64,000 nt of DNA from Steroidobacteraceae bacterium. GTDB lineage: Bacteria > Pseudomonadota > Gammaproteobacteria > Steroidobacterales > Steroidobacteraceae. The notes under the pieces were generated by a model, which searched no databases, was not told the origin of the DNA, and was given only the letters and a program-made list of their open reading frames with translations. Shown piece by piece: positions 7,627 to 17,415 of this stretch (positions within the stretch are counted from its first letter, which is position 1; each line of letters opens with the position of its first letter). Both the position numbers and the translations under genes were made by a program. The DNA lies in NCBI GenBank assembly GCA_025458905.1, contig JALORN010000001.1, forward strand, positions 62,001 to 126,000, given 5' to 3'.

Positions 7627-7860
7627 ATGGATCGCAACGAACTGACCTTCACGCTGGCGCTGGTCACGATCGCCATCGCCCTTGCCTTCGGGCTGTGGCA
7701 ATTCTTCAGCGTGCGCCGCAGCCAGAAGCGGCGCGGCGAGGCGCCGGGGCCGGAGGGCGGGACCGAACAGATGCTGCATCACCGCGAGCGCGCCGACGGC
7801 CCGGTCGACCCGCTGGCCGTGCGGCCGGGTGCAGCGCGCACGCCGCGCGCGCCGGACTGA
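7627..7860 (+). CDS. Small single-pass membrane protein, unknown function
   Basis: A 77-residue protein. Residues ~7-27 (FTLALVTIAIALAFGLWQFF) form one hydrophobic helix followed by positively charged VRRSQKRR, suggesting N-out/C-in insertion with a ~45-residue Gly/Pro/Arg-rich cytoplasmic tail. The ATG at 7627 has GAGG 6-9 bp upstream; an in-frame TTG at 7609 is less likely. It is divergent from hupS and shares the upstream region with the tandem palindromes, so it may be co-regulated with the hydrogenase, but nothing in its sequence says what it does. Confidence 0.6.
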   Translation: MDRNELTFTLALVTIAIALAFGLWQFFSVRRSQKRRGEAPGPEGGTEQMLHHRERADGPVDPLAVRPGAARTPRAPD

Positions 7861-7877
7861 GCCGCCGCGCTCCGGGT

Positions 7878-8717
7878 TCAGGGCACGAGCTGCTGCGCGT
7901 GGAAGGCCAGGTGCTCGGCGATGAACGTCTGGATGAAGAAGTAGCCGTGGTCGTAGCCGTCGCGCGCGTGATACTCGACGCGCTGGCCCGCCGCTTCGGC
8001 CGCCTCCAGGAAGAGCTCCGGCCGTAGCTGCTTCGCCAGGAAGGCATCCGCGGTACCCTGGTCGATCCGGATCGTGTCCCGTCGCGGGCGGCGTGCGACC
8101 AGCGCAGTGGCGTCGTGCTCCCGCCATGCGGTCGGGTCGTCGCCGAGATAGCCCTGGAGCGCCTTCTGCCCCCAGGGTACCTGGCTTGGCGCCACGATCG
8201 GCGCGAACGCCGACACCGAGAGATAGAGGTCGGGATGGCGCAGGCCGAGCGTCAATGCGCCGTGCCCGCCCATCGAGTGTCCCATGATGCCCTGGCGCGA
8301 GACTTCGGCCGGGAAGAGCGCGCCGACCAGTTCGCGCAACTCCGCCGTGACCCAGCTGTACGTGCGGTAGTGCGCCGACCACGGAGCGACGGTCGCGTCG
8401 ACGTAGAACCCGGCACCGAGGCCGAAGTCCCAGGCCGCATCGTCGCCCGGCAGGCGCACCCGGGGGCTCGTGTCCGGCGCCACCAGCATCAGGCCGTGCT
8501 GCGCGGCGAAGCGCTGCGCTCCCGCCTTGATCGGGAAGGTCTCCTCGGTGCAGGTCAGGCCGGAGAGGTACCAGAGCACGGGCACCGGACCCTCCCGTGC
8601 CTGCGGTGGCCGGTAGACCGAGAAGCGCATCTCCGCGGCGCAGGCCCGTGACTCGTGCGAGTAGAACCCCTGGACGCCGCCGTGGCAGGCGTGCTCGCCG
8701 AGGGTGCGGATCGCCAT
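7878..8717 (-). CDS. fghA: S-formylglutathione hydrolase
   Basis: A 279-residue esterase-D-family enzyme that hydrolyses S-formylglutathione to formate and glutathione, the second step of glutathione-dependent formaldehyde oxidation. The catalytic triad is recognisable: nucleophile in GHSMGGHGALT (~residues 147-157), Asp in QGTADAFLA and His in DGYDHGYFF. SGLTCTEETF near residue 55 is also typical. The ATG at 8717-8715 is 8 bp from the adhC stop, so the two genes form one operon, as usual for this pathway. Confidence 0.95.
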   Translation of the reverse strand: MAIRTLGEHACHGGVQGFYSHESRACAAEMRFSVYRPPQAREGPVPVLWYLSGLTCTEETFPIKAGAQRFAAQHGLMLVAPDTSPRVRLPGDDAAWDFGLGAGFYVDATVAPWSAHYRTYSWVTAELRELVGALFPAEVSRQGIMGHSMGGHGALTLGLRHPDLYLSVSAFAPIVAPSQVPWGQKALQGYLGDDPTAWREHDATALVARRPRRDTIRIDQGTADAFLAKQLRPELFLEAAEAAGQRVEYHARDGYDHGYFFIQTFIAEHLAFHAQQLVP

Positions 8718-8725
8718 GCGGGCGC

Positions 8726-9835
<1,110 letters not shown>

Positions 9836-9893
9836 GGTCGGCGACTCCCCGGGGACTGCGCTTCGGTCGGCGCGGGCATGGACTCGGGCTTCC

Positions 9894-10754
9894 TCAGGCG
9901 CGGAACGCCGCCGCGTGGTCGCGGATGAAGCCCTCGAGGCTCACGGGCTTGCGACCGGTCACGTCCTCGAACGTGGTGGTCGTGTGGGTCATGTAGCCGT
10001 TGGCGATCTCGCGGAAGATGTCGCAGACGGCATCGAGGTGCCACGGGCTCTTGATGAAGCGGGCGAGGTGGGCACGGAACTCCGCCGGATCCTGCGGCAC
10101 GTACTCGACCTTGCGGCCCAGGGCCCGCGAGATGACCTCGGCAGCCTCCCGCATGGTGAGCCGGTCGCCACTGGTGATGTCGTAGCTCTTGTCGTCGTGC
10201 CCCGGCGTGGTGAACACGTGCGCGATGAAGTATCCGACGTCGCGCGCATCCATCATGACGGCGCCGCCGTTCTCGCCGAACGGATAGTAGAACTTGCCCT
10301 CCGCCTTGATGGTGCCGGCGTTGGCGAGGAAGTTCTGCATGAAGAAGCTCGGGCGCACCATCGTCCAGGGCACGCCGAGCGACTTGATGTGCTGCTCGCT
10401 GTCCCAGTGCGCGGCATGGGTCGGGTTCGGCGCCCCGGCGTGCGATTCCATCGACGAGACCTTGAGGATGTGCTTCACCCCCGACTCGGCCGCGAGGCTC
10501 GCGAGCTGTTTCTCGTATTCGAGCTGCTTCTCGCCATTGGGCAGGATGATGGCGATGCGGTCGACGCCACGCAGCGCGGCCCGCACCGACGCCGCGTCGC
10601 CTGCGTCGCCGACGGCGATCTCGACGCCGGCGGCCTGCAGGGCCGCGGCCTTCGCGGGGTCGCGGACCAGCGCCCGCACCTTCTCGCCCTTCTGCGCCAG
10701 CAGCTTCGCTGCCTGGCTGCCCGTCCTGCCGGTCGCGCCGGTAATCAGTATCAT
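9894..10754 (-). CDS. NmrA-like NAD(P)-binding SDR protein
   Basis: A 286-residue atypical short-chain dehydrogenase. Residues 1-10 MILITGATGRTG give the nucleotide-binding glycine motif; VRALVRDPAKAAAL and GVDRIAIILPNG follow as in NmrA/QOR2-type proteins. The active-site Tyr-x-x-x-Lys is not evident, consistent with NmrA relatives that sense NADP or reduce quinones. The C-terminal half (YDITSGDRLTMREAAEVISRALGRKVEYV) matches the family's substrate domain. Divergent from the RraA-like gene with 74 bp between. Substrate unknown. Confidence 0.85.
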   Translation of the reverse strand: MILITGATGRTGSQAAKLLAQKGEKVRALVRDPAKAAALQAAGVEIAVGDAGDAASVRAALRGVDRIAIILPNGEKQLEYEKQLASLAAESGVKHILKVSSMESHAGAPNPTHAAHWDSEQHIKSLGVPWTMVRPSFFMQNFLANAGTIKAEGKFYYPFGENGGAVMMDARDVGYFIAHVFTTPGHDDKSYDITSGDRLTMREAAEVISRALGRKVEYVPQDPAEFRAHLARFIKSPWHLDAVCDIFREIANGYMTHTTTTFEDVTGRKPVSLEGFIRDHAAAFRA

Positions 10755-10828
10755 GGTCGCCGTCCTTCGATTGCCCGGGTTCGTCCGAGTGCGGCTCGAA
10801 TGGATACCATAGACGGAGAACCCTGACC

Positions 10829-11311
10829 ATGACGACCCGCAGCCTGCCCGACCTTTGCGACGCGCACGCGGACCTGGTCCAGGTCGCAGAGCCCCTGTTC
10901 CGCGACTTCGGCGCGAGGCGCGCCTTCCACGGGCCGATCCGTACGATCAAGTGCCACGAGGACAATGCCCTCGCCCGCGCGACGTTGCAGACCCCGGGCG
11001 CCGGCCACGTGCTCGTCGTCGACGGTGGCGGCTCGCTGCGCCACGCGCTGGTCGGCGACAAGCTCGGTGCACTGATGCTCGAGAATGGCTGGGCGGGGGT
11101 CGTCGTCTACGGCGCCGTGCGCGACGTCGAGGTGCTCGCGACCATGCCGGTCGCGGTGCGCGCGGTCGGCGTGATCCCGCGACCGCCGCAGAAGAAGGGC
11201 CTGGGCGAGCTCGACGTGCCGGTGCGCTTCGCCGGCGTGACCTTCACCCCGGGCCATTGGCTGTACGCCGACGAGAACGGGCTGCTGGTGAGCGCCACGC
11301 CGCTCGCCTGA
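10829..11311 (+). CDS. rraA: RraA family protein (RNase E inhibitor / 4-hydroxy-4-methyl-2-oxoglutarate aldolase)
   Basis: A 160-residue RraA-family protein. The signature GDKLGALMLENGWAGVVVYGAVRDVE (~75-100) and HVLVVDGGGSLRHAL (~52-67) are clear; the Asp/Arg set of the family's aldolase active site (G-x-x-x-R-D) is present. Members with this short length and no fused domain are usually annotated as ribonuclease E activity regulators, but many bacterial members act as divalent-metal HMG/oxaloacetate lyases, and sequence alone cannot separate the two. Confidence 0.92.
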   Translation: MTTRSLPDLCDAHADLVQVAEPLFRDFGARRAFHGPIRTIKCHEDNALARATLQTPGAGHVLVVDGGGSLRHALVGDKLGALMLENGWAGVVVYGAVRDVEVLATMPVAVRAVGVIPRPPQKKGLGELDVPVRFAGVTFTPGHWLYADENGLLVSATPLA

Positions 11312-11340
11312 GGCGCCGCACCGGCCGGACGCGCGCGGCG

Positions 11341-12378
11341 TCAGGCGTTCACGCCGTCCTGCGACGCCACGTTCGCGGCGAGCTGCCGCGCCAGCCCGAG
11401 CACCATGCCGAGCCAGGGCGTCTCCAGACCGGCGAGCTGCGCGATCTCCCAGGGCGCGCCGACCAGCGCGTCGACCTCGAGCCGCCGCCCGGCGTCGAGG
11501 TCCTGCAGCATCGACGACCTGAAGCGGCCCAGCTTGCGGGTCATCGCGGAGCGCTGCTCCGGGGTGATCGGCAGCCGGATGCCGAGCACCTCGCCGATCC
11601 GCGCCGCCTCGCGCATCACTTCGTGCATCAGCCGCGCAGTCAGTGGGTCGTCGAGGATCGCGTCGCTGGTGGAGCGGGTCAGTGCGCTGATCGGGTTCAG
11701 GGTCATGTTGCCCCAGAGCTTCAGCCAGACCTCGTCGCAGATGCGCGCGCTGCGCTGCACCTCGAGGCCGGCCCTCTCGAAGAGGCCGGCGATCGCCTCG
11801 GCGGCGCGGATCCTGCGAGCATCCGCGCCCGGACCCTCGGGCAGGCCGAGCACGACCAGCCGACCGGCGCCCTTGTGGATGACGCCCGGTGCGCCCTGCG
11901 CGGAGGCCATGTGCAGCACGCAGCCGAGCACCTGCGCGGAGGGCAGCACGCGCGCGATCTCGCCGCGCGGGTCGACGCTCGCCAGGCGCTGGCCGGCGAG
12001 CGCTCCGCCGCAGCCCTCGAGGAACCACCAGGGCACGCCGTTGATCGCCGGCACGATCGTGGTGCGCGGGCCGACGAGCGGCGCCAGCGTCGGCGCGGCC
12101 TCGACGAGGGCGTGGGCCTTGAGGGCGACGACCAGCACGTCCTGCTCGCCGAGCCGCCGCGGATCGTCGTCGCAGGCGAGCGGCACCCGCAGTTCCTTCC
12201 CGTCCTCGAGCACGCGCAGGCCGCGGGCGCGGATCGCCTCGAGCTGCGCACCCCGCGCCAGTACGCGCAGCGCGATGCCGGGCACGGTGACGAGCCGCGA
12301 GGCGAGGTAGCCGCCGATCGCGCCGGCGCCGACCACGCAGACCCGGGTCGTCGCTGCGATCCCGGGTGGGGTGTCCAT
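11341..12378 (-). CDS. 2-dehydropantoate 2-reductase family protein
   Basis: A 345-residue NADPH-dependent ketopantoate-reductase-type enzyme (ApbA/PanE). RVCVVGAGAIGGYLASRL at ~15-32 is the Rossmann motif. The catalytic Lys is in VALKAHALVEA and the second-domain signature is CDEVWLKLWGNMTLNPISALTRS (~215-237). It may serve pantothenate synthesis or be a paralogue acting on another 2-oxoacid. ATG at 12378; the nitroreductase-like gene ends 19 bp upstream on the same strand. Confidence 0.9.
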   Translation of the reverse strand: MDTPPGIAATTRVCVVGAGAIGGYLASRLVTVPGIALRVLARGAQLEAIRARGLRVLEDGKELRVPLACDDDPRRLGEQDVLVVALKAHALVEAAPTLAPLVGPRTTIVPAINGVPWWFLEGCGGALAGQRLASVDPRGEIARVLPSAQVLGCVLHMASAQGAPGVIHKGAGRLVVLGLPEGPGADARRIRAAEAIAGLFERAGLEVQRSARICDEVWLKLWGNMTLNPISALTRSTSDAILDDPLTARLMHEVMREAARIGEVLGIRLPITPEQRSAMTRKLGRFRSSMLQDLDAGRRLEVDALVGAPWEIAQLAGLETPWLGMVLGLARQLAANVASQDGVNA

Positions 12379-12397
12379 GGCCAGGCGGAGCCCGACG

Positions 12398-12952
12398 TCA
12401 GAGCCAGCGGGTGACCGCGTCGATCTCGGCAGGTCGAACCGGCGCGCGCGCGAGGGGCGTGCCGAGATAGACGAAGCCGAGGATCTGGTCGGCTTCGTCG
12501 AGGCCGAGCGCGCGCTTGGTGACGGCGCTGTAGGCGGCGGCGCCGGTCTTCCACATCGAGCCGAAGCCCATCGCCTGGGCGGCCAGTACCATGTTCTCGA
12601 TGCCGGCGGCGACCGCCGCGAGCTGCTCGACCTCCGGGATCTTCGGATGCGGTCGCGCCGCCGCCGCGACCGCGACGACGACCGGCGCACGCAGCGCCTT
12701 GCGGCGCTCGCCTTCGAGCACCTCGGGCGCGGCGTCCGGCGTGCGCTGGCGCATCACCTCGGCCATGGCCTCGCCGAGCACGCCGCGCGCCTCGCCCTGC
12801 AGGACCACGAAGCGCCAGGGCGCGAGCCGACCGTGGTCGGGGGCGCGCGCCGCAGCGCGCAGCAGGGTCTCGAGCTGCGCGCGGTCGGGCGCCGGCTCGG
12901 CCAGCCGGGTGGCGGAGCTGCGCTGCAGGATCGTCTCGAGCACGTCTGCCAT
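12398..12952 (-). CDS. NAD(P)H nitroreductase, YdjA-like
   Basis: A 184-residue FMN-dependent nitroreductase of the short YdjA type. It shows the N-terminal SSATRLAEPAPDRAQLETLL, the flavin-binding ARAPDHGRLAPWRFVVLQG (~35-53) and the central QLAAVAAGIENMVLAAQAMGFGSMW. C-terminal LGTPLARA follows. ATG 12952 is 8 bp from the RidA stop, suggesting a shared transcript with the RidA and membrane-protein genes. Physiological substrate unknown. Confidence 0.9.
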   Translation of the reverse strand: MADVLETILQRSSATRLAEPAPDRAQLETLLRAAARAPDHGRLAPWRFVVLQGEARGVLGEAMAEVMRQRTPDAAPEVLEGERRKALRAPVVVAVAAAARPHPKIPEVEQLAAVAAGIENMVLAAQAMGFGSMWKTGAAAYSAVTKRALGLDEADQILGFVYLGTPLARAPVRPAEIDAVTRWL

Positions 12953-12960
12953 GGAGGGCC

Positions 12961-13311
12961 TCAGCCGGCGAGCGCGGTGACCTGGATCTCGACGCGGTAG
13001 GCCGGCGTGGCGAGCTTCGCCTCGGTGGTCGCGCGCGCGGGCTTGGCGTCGGCGGCCACCCAGGCGTCCCAGGCGCGGTTCATCTCGGCGAAGGTGCCGA
13101 TGTCGGCGAGGTAGACGTTGGCGGTGAGGATGCGGCGCTTGTCCGAGCCGGCGAGCGCGAGCAGGCGGTCGATCTCGGCGAGCACCTGCCGGGTCTGGCC
13201 CTCGACGTCGGCCGAGGTGTCGCCCGCGACCTGCCCGGCGAGGTAGACGACGCCGTTGGCGACCACGGCCTGGGACATTCTCGCGCCGGACTCGATTCTG
13301 CGGATGCTCAT
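12961..13311 (-). CDS. RidA family protein (reactive enamine/imine deaminase or relative)
   Basis: A 116-residue YjgF/YER057c/UK114 protein. It has the family start MSIRRIESGARMSQAVVANG, VVYLAGQVAGDTSADVEGQTRQVLAEIDRLLALAG and C-terminal TPAYRVEIQVTAL. In canonical RidA the catalytic Arg lies in a C-terminal R-x-x-E-I/V context, and an Arg-Val-Glu-Ile (YRVEIQ) is present. I chose ATG 13311 because AAGAGG precedes it; an in-frame start at 13344 adds eleven residues without homology. Confidence 0.88.
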   Translation of the reverse strand: MSIRRIESGARMSQAVVANGVVYLAGQVAGDTSADVEGQTRQVLAEIDRLLALAGSDKRRILTANVYLADIGTFAEMNRAWDAWVAADAKPARATTEAKLATPAYRVEIQVTALAG

Positions 13312-13365
13312 CTCGGGACCTCTTCTCGGGAGGGCGACGAGCATACCGGAGGACGGCGCGCGGCT

Positions 13366-14277
13366 TCAGCCCCCCGTGGCCGGCCGCCCCGCAGGCGACG
13401 ACGGCGCGAGCTGCGACGGGCGCGCAGGCCGGTTGGCGATCACCACGAGGCCGGCGACGAACAGCGCGGTGAGGATCGCGTTGAACACCGGGAACTCGAG
13501 CGGATAGAGCCAGTACTCGCGATACGCGCCGAAGTGCGCCGGCATCTCCGCGGAGCCCCAGAGCACGATGCCGGCGCCGATGCCATAGCGCAGCGCCGCG
13601 GCGACGCGGATCTGCTGGGTGCACTTGTACACCAGGTAGGCCGCCCAGGCCGTCCACAGGGCGTACAGCGTCATCACCACCTGCATGCCTACGCCGCGCG
13701 TCCCGAAATAGATCGCGTAGAGCCAGAACTGGTAGCAGAACCAGGTGACGAACAGCTGCTCCATCGCCGTGATGCGCGCGAAGCTGCGCCTGTTGTCGGG
13801 CGTCGGCATGCCCGGCGAGAGCTTCAGGTTGCGGTGGAAGAAGCGCATGAAGTTGCACTTCGTCTGCAGGTTGAAGAGGCCATAGACCAGCAGCAGCGCG
13901 AGCATGATGCTGACGGTGGACTGCAGGACGTTCGCCTGCGGCGCCGCGACGTAGCCGCCCTGCACCTGCGGCTCGACGGCGAAGCCGGGCACGTCGTAGA
14001 GCACCGAGAAGAACTTGAACGCGTACTCGAACCAGCCGATCCACAGGATCCAGCCGCCGAGCATGCCCATCCAGGTGGCCTTGAGCTCCTCCTGCTTGAG
14101 ACCACGCGCGATGATCACCAGGCCCACGACGCCGGTGACGCCGGCCGCCCAGTAGACCTGCTCGCCGAAGGCGGCCTCCAGCACCTTGTAGGCGGTGTGG
14201 CCGAGGGGCTGGGTGAGGAACCCGACGGCAAGGCCGAGCAAGCCGACCCACGGCTTGCGATAGAGCTTCTCGAGCAT
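13366..14277 (-). CDS. Polytopic membrane protein, function unknown
   Basis: A 303-residue inner-membrane protein with about seven or eight hydrophobic segments, e.g. ~12-35, 44-58, 70-92, 120-142 (VSIMLALLLVYGLFNL), 172-192, 200-222, 235-250 and 268-285. Loops include FFHRNLKLSPGMPTPDNRRS and YDVPGFAVEPQVQGG. The ATG at 14277 has a strong GGAGGAGG; an upstream in-frame GTG has no such support. The tail is rich in Pro/Ala/Arg. I do not recognise the family; no transporter motif or haem-binding pattern is obvious. Confidence 0.8.
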   Translation of the reverse strand: MLEKLYRKPWVGLLGLAVGFLTQPLGHTAYKVLEAAFGEQVYWAAGVTGVVGLVIIARGLKQEELKATWMGMLGGWILWIGWFEYAFKFFSVLYDVPGFAVEPQVQGGYVAAPQANVLQSTVSIMLALLLVYGLFNLQTKCNFMRFFHRNLKLSPGMPTPDNRRSFARITAMEQLFVTWFCYQFWLYAIYFGTRGVGMQVVMTLYALWTAWAAYLVYKCTQQIRVAAALRYGIGAGIVLWGSAEMPAHFGAYREYWLYPLEFPVFNAILTALFVAGLVVIANRPARPSQLAPSSPAGRPATGG

Positions 14278-14466
14278 GACGCCTCCTCCCCGCCGCCGAG
14301 CGGCCCGGGTGACCACTCGGTCAACCCGGCGAAACGTTACCGGGCGCTGCCGGGGCGGCCAACTTCCCGCCGCCCCCCGTCCGCCACGAGGATGGGCCGG
14401 CCCCGCAGCGCAACGACAGCCTGCCCGCGAGGCGGCCCGGACCCCGGGCCCACTGGTCGGCCCGCG

Positions 14467-14952
14467 TCAACGCAGCAGGCTGCGCAGCATCCAGGCGGTC
14501 TTCTCGTGCACCTGGAGACGCTGGGTCAGCAGGTCCGCCGTGGCCTCGTCGCTCGCCTCCTCGGCAGCCGGGAACACCGCACGCGCACTGCGCGCGACGG
14601 CCTCGTGGCCCTTGACCAGGAGCTCCACCATCTTCAGCGCCTCGGGCTGCCCTGGCGATTCCTCGATCGAGGTCAGCTTGCCGAGCTCGGTGTAGGTGCC
14701 GGGCGCCGGGAAGCCGAGCGCACGGATGCGCTCGGCGATCAGGTCGAGCGCGTTCCACAGCTCGGTGTACTGCACCATGAACATGTCGTGCAGCGTGTTG
14801 AACATCGGGCCCTCCACGTTCCAGTGGAACGCGTGGGTCTTCAGATAGAGGGAGTAGGTATCGGCGAGCAGCCGGGAGAGCCCGTCGGCGATCTGCTTGC
14901 GGCTCTTGGTCGGGATCCCGATGTCGATCGCGGGGGCGGCGGGGGACTTCAT
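14467..14952 (-). CDS. dps: Dps family DNA-binding ferritin-like protein
   Basis: A 161-residue Dps/miniferritin that oxidises and stores iron with H2O2 and protects DNA. The inter-subunit ferroxidase ligands are visible: His in [17 protein letters not shown] (~residues 38-54) and Asp/Glu in [26 protein letters not shown] (~55-80). [26 protein letters not shown] is the usual middle region. The N-terminal ~17 residues contain two Lys. ATG 14952. Confidence 0.95.
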   Translation of the reverse strand: MKSPAAPAIDIGIPTKSRKQIADGLSRLLADTYSLYLKTHAFHWNVEGPMFNTLHDMFMVQYTELWNALDLIAERIRALGFPAPGTYTELGKLTSIEESPGQPEALKMVELLVKGHEAVARSARAVFPAAEEASDEATADLLTQRLQVHEKTAWMLRSLLR

Positions 14953-15069
14953 CTTGCGTACTCCTGGCGAATGCGGGGTCTTCGGGCCACTAATGTACTG
15001 CCGCGCGCCGGCCGCCTGTATAGGCAGAATCCCATCGCGACGATCGACGCCGTCTTTCGTCGCCGCCGC

Positions 15070-16038
15070 TCAGGCAGGCGATGACAACTCCAGCATCTCC
15101 TCGTTGGGTCCGCGTACCAGCAGCACGCGCCGCGGCCCACGGTCGGTGGTGACCACGACAGGCGGCGTCACGATCGTGCCGCCGAGGCCAGGCAGGCGCC
15201 GTGCCAGCGCATCGACGTCGTCGCAGTCGTGGTGGAACAGCGAGAAGCCGAGATGACCGGGCTGCATGCGGCCCGCGAGCCGCCCGGCGTCGAGGCCGGG
15301 GAAGTTCAGCAGCAGCGTCTTGCCGCTCGCCTCGCCGCGCTGGGCGTAGAGCAGGAAGTGGACCCGCGTGCCGCGCGGCGCGTCGACCAGCTCGTCGACC
15401 AGGTCGCGGAACCGGTCGGGAGTCTCCGCGTCGTTGACCGGCACGAGGCCCAGGCCCTCGCCGTAGAAGCGGCGCGACGCGGCCAGCTCGCCGCAGACCA
15501 CCGAGGAGGTCGCGACCTCGCTGAACGGGCCATCGGGCGAGCCGGGGCGCAGCGACGTCGACGCGTGCCGGTGGCCCACCATCAGCAGCACCGGCAGCTC
15601 GTCGGGCCCGCTGATGACCACTTCCTCGCTCTCGCTCGGGCCGACGACGTGGCGCCGCGGCGCGGAACGCGCGACGTAGCCCTCGCGCGTCACGCGCTCT
15701 AGCCAGGGCAGGATCGGGTCGGCGACGTAGAAGTCGATGGCCTTCGGGCCCACCGCGAGCGGCGAGTCCGGCGCCTCGGCCCCGAAATCGTGGCGCACCC
15801 GCACCGTGGGCCGCGGCGAGTACTCGACCAGCCTCAGCATGCCGAAGGGATAGCCCTTGCAGGACAGCAGCGCCGCACGAGCCGTCACCCCGGACGCGAG
15901 CCGCCAGGCGTCCAGCCAGTCGCGCGCCACCGGGCCCTCGTGCTCGACTCGCAGCGCCATGACGTCGCGGAACAGGCGCAGGGCGCGGTCGAGGTCGGAC
16001 ACGCCGACGGTGACGGAACGATAGGCTGTGACGGACAT
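15070..16038 (-). CDS. VOC family dioxygenase-like protein (two glyoxalase domains)
   Basis: A 322-residue protein with two VOC modules. The first starts YRSVTVGVSDLDRALRLFRDVMALRVEHEG; the second is at ~170-320, with SSVVCGELAASRRFYGEGLGLV and C-terminal RRVLLVRGPNEEMLELSS. Glu in EMLEL and His in GHLGFSLFHHDCDD are candidate metal ligands for an extradiol-type dioxygenase. The substrate is not predictable. ATG 16038 follows a convincing purine-rich site (GCGAGG). Confidence 0.8.
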   Translation of the reverse strand: MSVTAYRSVTVGVSDLDRALRLFRDVMALRVEHEGPVARDWLDAWRLASGVTARAALLSCKGYPFGMLRLVEYSPRPTVRVRHDFGAEAPDSPLAVGPKAIDFYVADPILPWLERVTREGYVARSAPRRHVVGPSESEEVVISGPDELPVLLMVGHRHASTSLRPGSPDGPFSEVATSSVVCGELAASRRFYGEGLGLVPVNDAETPDRFRDLVDELVDAPRGTRVHFLLYAQRGEASGKTLLLNFPGLDAGRLAGRMQPGHLGFSLFHHDCDDVDALARRLPGLGGTIVTPPVVVTTDRGPRRVLLVRGPNEEMLELSSPA

Positions 16039-16142
16039 GCGGCCTCGCTGCTCGTGGGGTCGGCGCAGCATAAACCGCCGGCGTCCGCCCACACTGCACG
16101 GCGCCGCACGGACAGCCCGGAGGATGGGCGATGCCGCCGTCG

Positions 16143-17381
16143 TCACCGGCCGGGCTCCAGGCGTCGCCGGCGGCGCGCGAACTCGAGCCCCACGCACGCG
16201 ATGCCGACACCGGCGACTGCGATGGTCGGGGCCGCGCCCACGCGCGACACGGCCCAGCCGGCCAGCGAGACGCCGAGCGACTGTCCCAGGAAGTAGCTGA
16301 GCGCGAACGCCGAGACCGCGGCGCCGCGGCGCTCGGGCGCCATCTGCGTCGCGTTGGTCTGCAGCGTGTTGTGCAGCATGTAGAAGCCGAGGCCCATCAG
16401 GAAGCAGGCGAGCGCCGCCAGCGGCACGCCCGGCACGAACGCGGTCAGCAGCGCGGCCACGAGCATCAGTGCGCCACCACCACGCGCGAGCCCGAGCTCG
16501 CCGAGCCGCCCGAGCAGCGCGCGGGTCGAGAGTGCGAATACCAGCCCGCCGAGCGCGAACGGCATCACCAGCACGCCGGCGGCGGCCAGCGACACCCCGA
16601 GCGCCGCGTGCAGGTGCGACGCGAAGAACGCGAACGCGCCGAACACCAGCGCCCCCTCGAGGCAGGTGATCGCGAGCACCACGCGGGCCCACGGCAGGCG
16701 CAGCACCTCGGCGTACTCGCGCGCCACGTGGGCGAGGCCGTGGCCCCCCTCCAGCTGGCGGGTCGCGAGCGCGGCGGCCGGCAGGCCACGGCGCATCCGC
16801 AGCAGCAGCGCGGTGCAGGCGGCGAACAGCACGGCGGCGAGCGCGAACGGCGCGCGGCGCCCGAGGTAGTCCGCCGACAGCCCGCCGACCAGCTGGCCGG
16901 CGGCCACGCCGCAGATCTGGCCGATCAGGAAGCGGGCCAGCACGGGCTGGCGACGCTCGTAGGGCACCACGTCGCCGATCCAGGCCATCGCCAGCGGGAT
17001 GATCGCGGCGGCGGTCGCGCCGGCGAGCAGGCGCGCCCCGAGCAGCGACGGCAGGTCGGGTGCCAGGGCGCACGCCGCCGCGGCGAGCGCGCAGGCGGCG
17101 CCGCTCCAGGAGATCACGCGGTACTTGCCGTAGCGATCCCCGACCGGGCCGAACAGCGGCTGCGCGGCCGCGTAGCCGATCGTGAACGCCGTGATCACGC
17201 CGGCCACCGTGGCGATCGAGGCACCGAAGTCCGCGGCGAGGCGCGGCAGCAGCGGGTCCATCGCGCGCTGCGAGATGCCGCTCGCGAGTGCCGCGAGCGA
17301 CAGCGCGGCGACCGCCGCGGCGATCGCGCGCTCCGGCGCGGCGCCGGCGCCGGCGCTGCGGTCGGGGTCGGGACCGCTCAT
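16143..17381 (-). CDS. MFS transporter (drug/small-molecule efflux type)
   Basis: A 412-residue, 12-helix major facilitator. The TM2-3 signature is GPVGDRYGKYRVI (~79-91). TM1 is ALSLAALASGISQRAMDPLLPRLAADFG and the TM4-5 region LLAGATAAAIIPLAMAWIGDVVPYERR resembles the DHA1 efflux group. The N-terminal 20 residues are Gly/Ala-rich and lack homology. Substrate unknown. The GPH symporter gene ends 34 bp upstream of its start on the same strand. Confidence 0.88.
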   Translation of the reverse strand: MSGPDPDRSAGAGAAPERAIAAAVAALSLAALASGISQRAMDPLLPRLAADFGASIATVAGVITAFTIGYAAAQPLFGPVGDRYGKYRVISWSGAACALAAAACALAPDLPSLLGARLLAGATAAAIIPLAMAWIGDVVPYERRQPVLARFLIGQICGVAAGQLVGGLSADYLGRRAPFALAAVLFAACTALLLRMRRGLPAAALATRQLEGGHGLAHVAREYAEVLRLPWARVVLAITCLEGALVFGAFAFFASHLHAALGVSLAAAGVLVMPFALGGLVFALSTRALLGRLGELGLARGGGALMLVAALLTAFVPGVPLAALACFLMGLGFYMLHNTLQTNATQMAPERRGAAVSAFALSYFLGQSLGVSLAGWAVSRVGAAPTIAVAGVGIACVGLEFARRRRRLEPGR

Positions 17382-17415
17382 CGCGGCGGGAGCCAGGGCA
17401 TCTTCGGCGCCGCGC

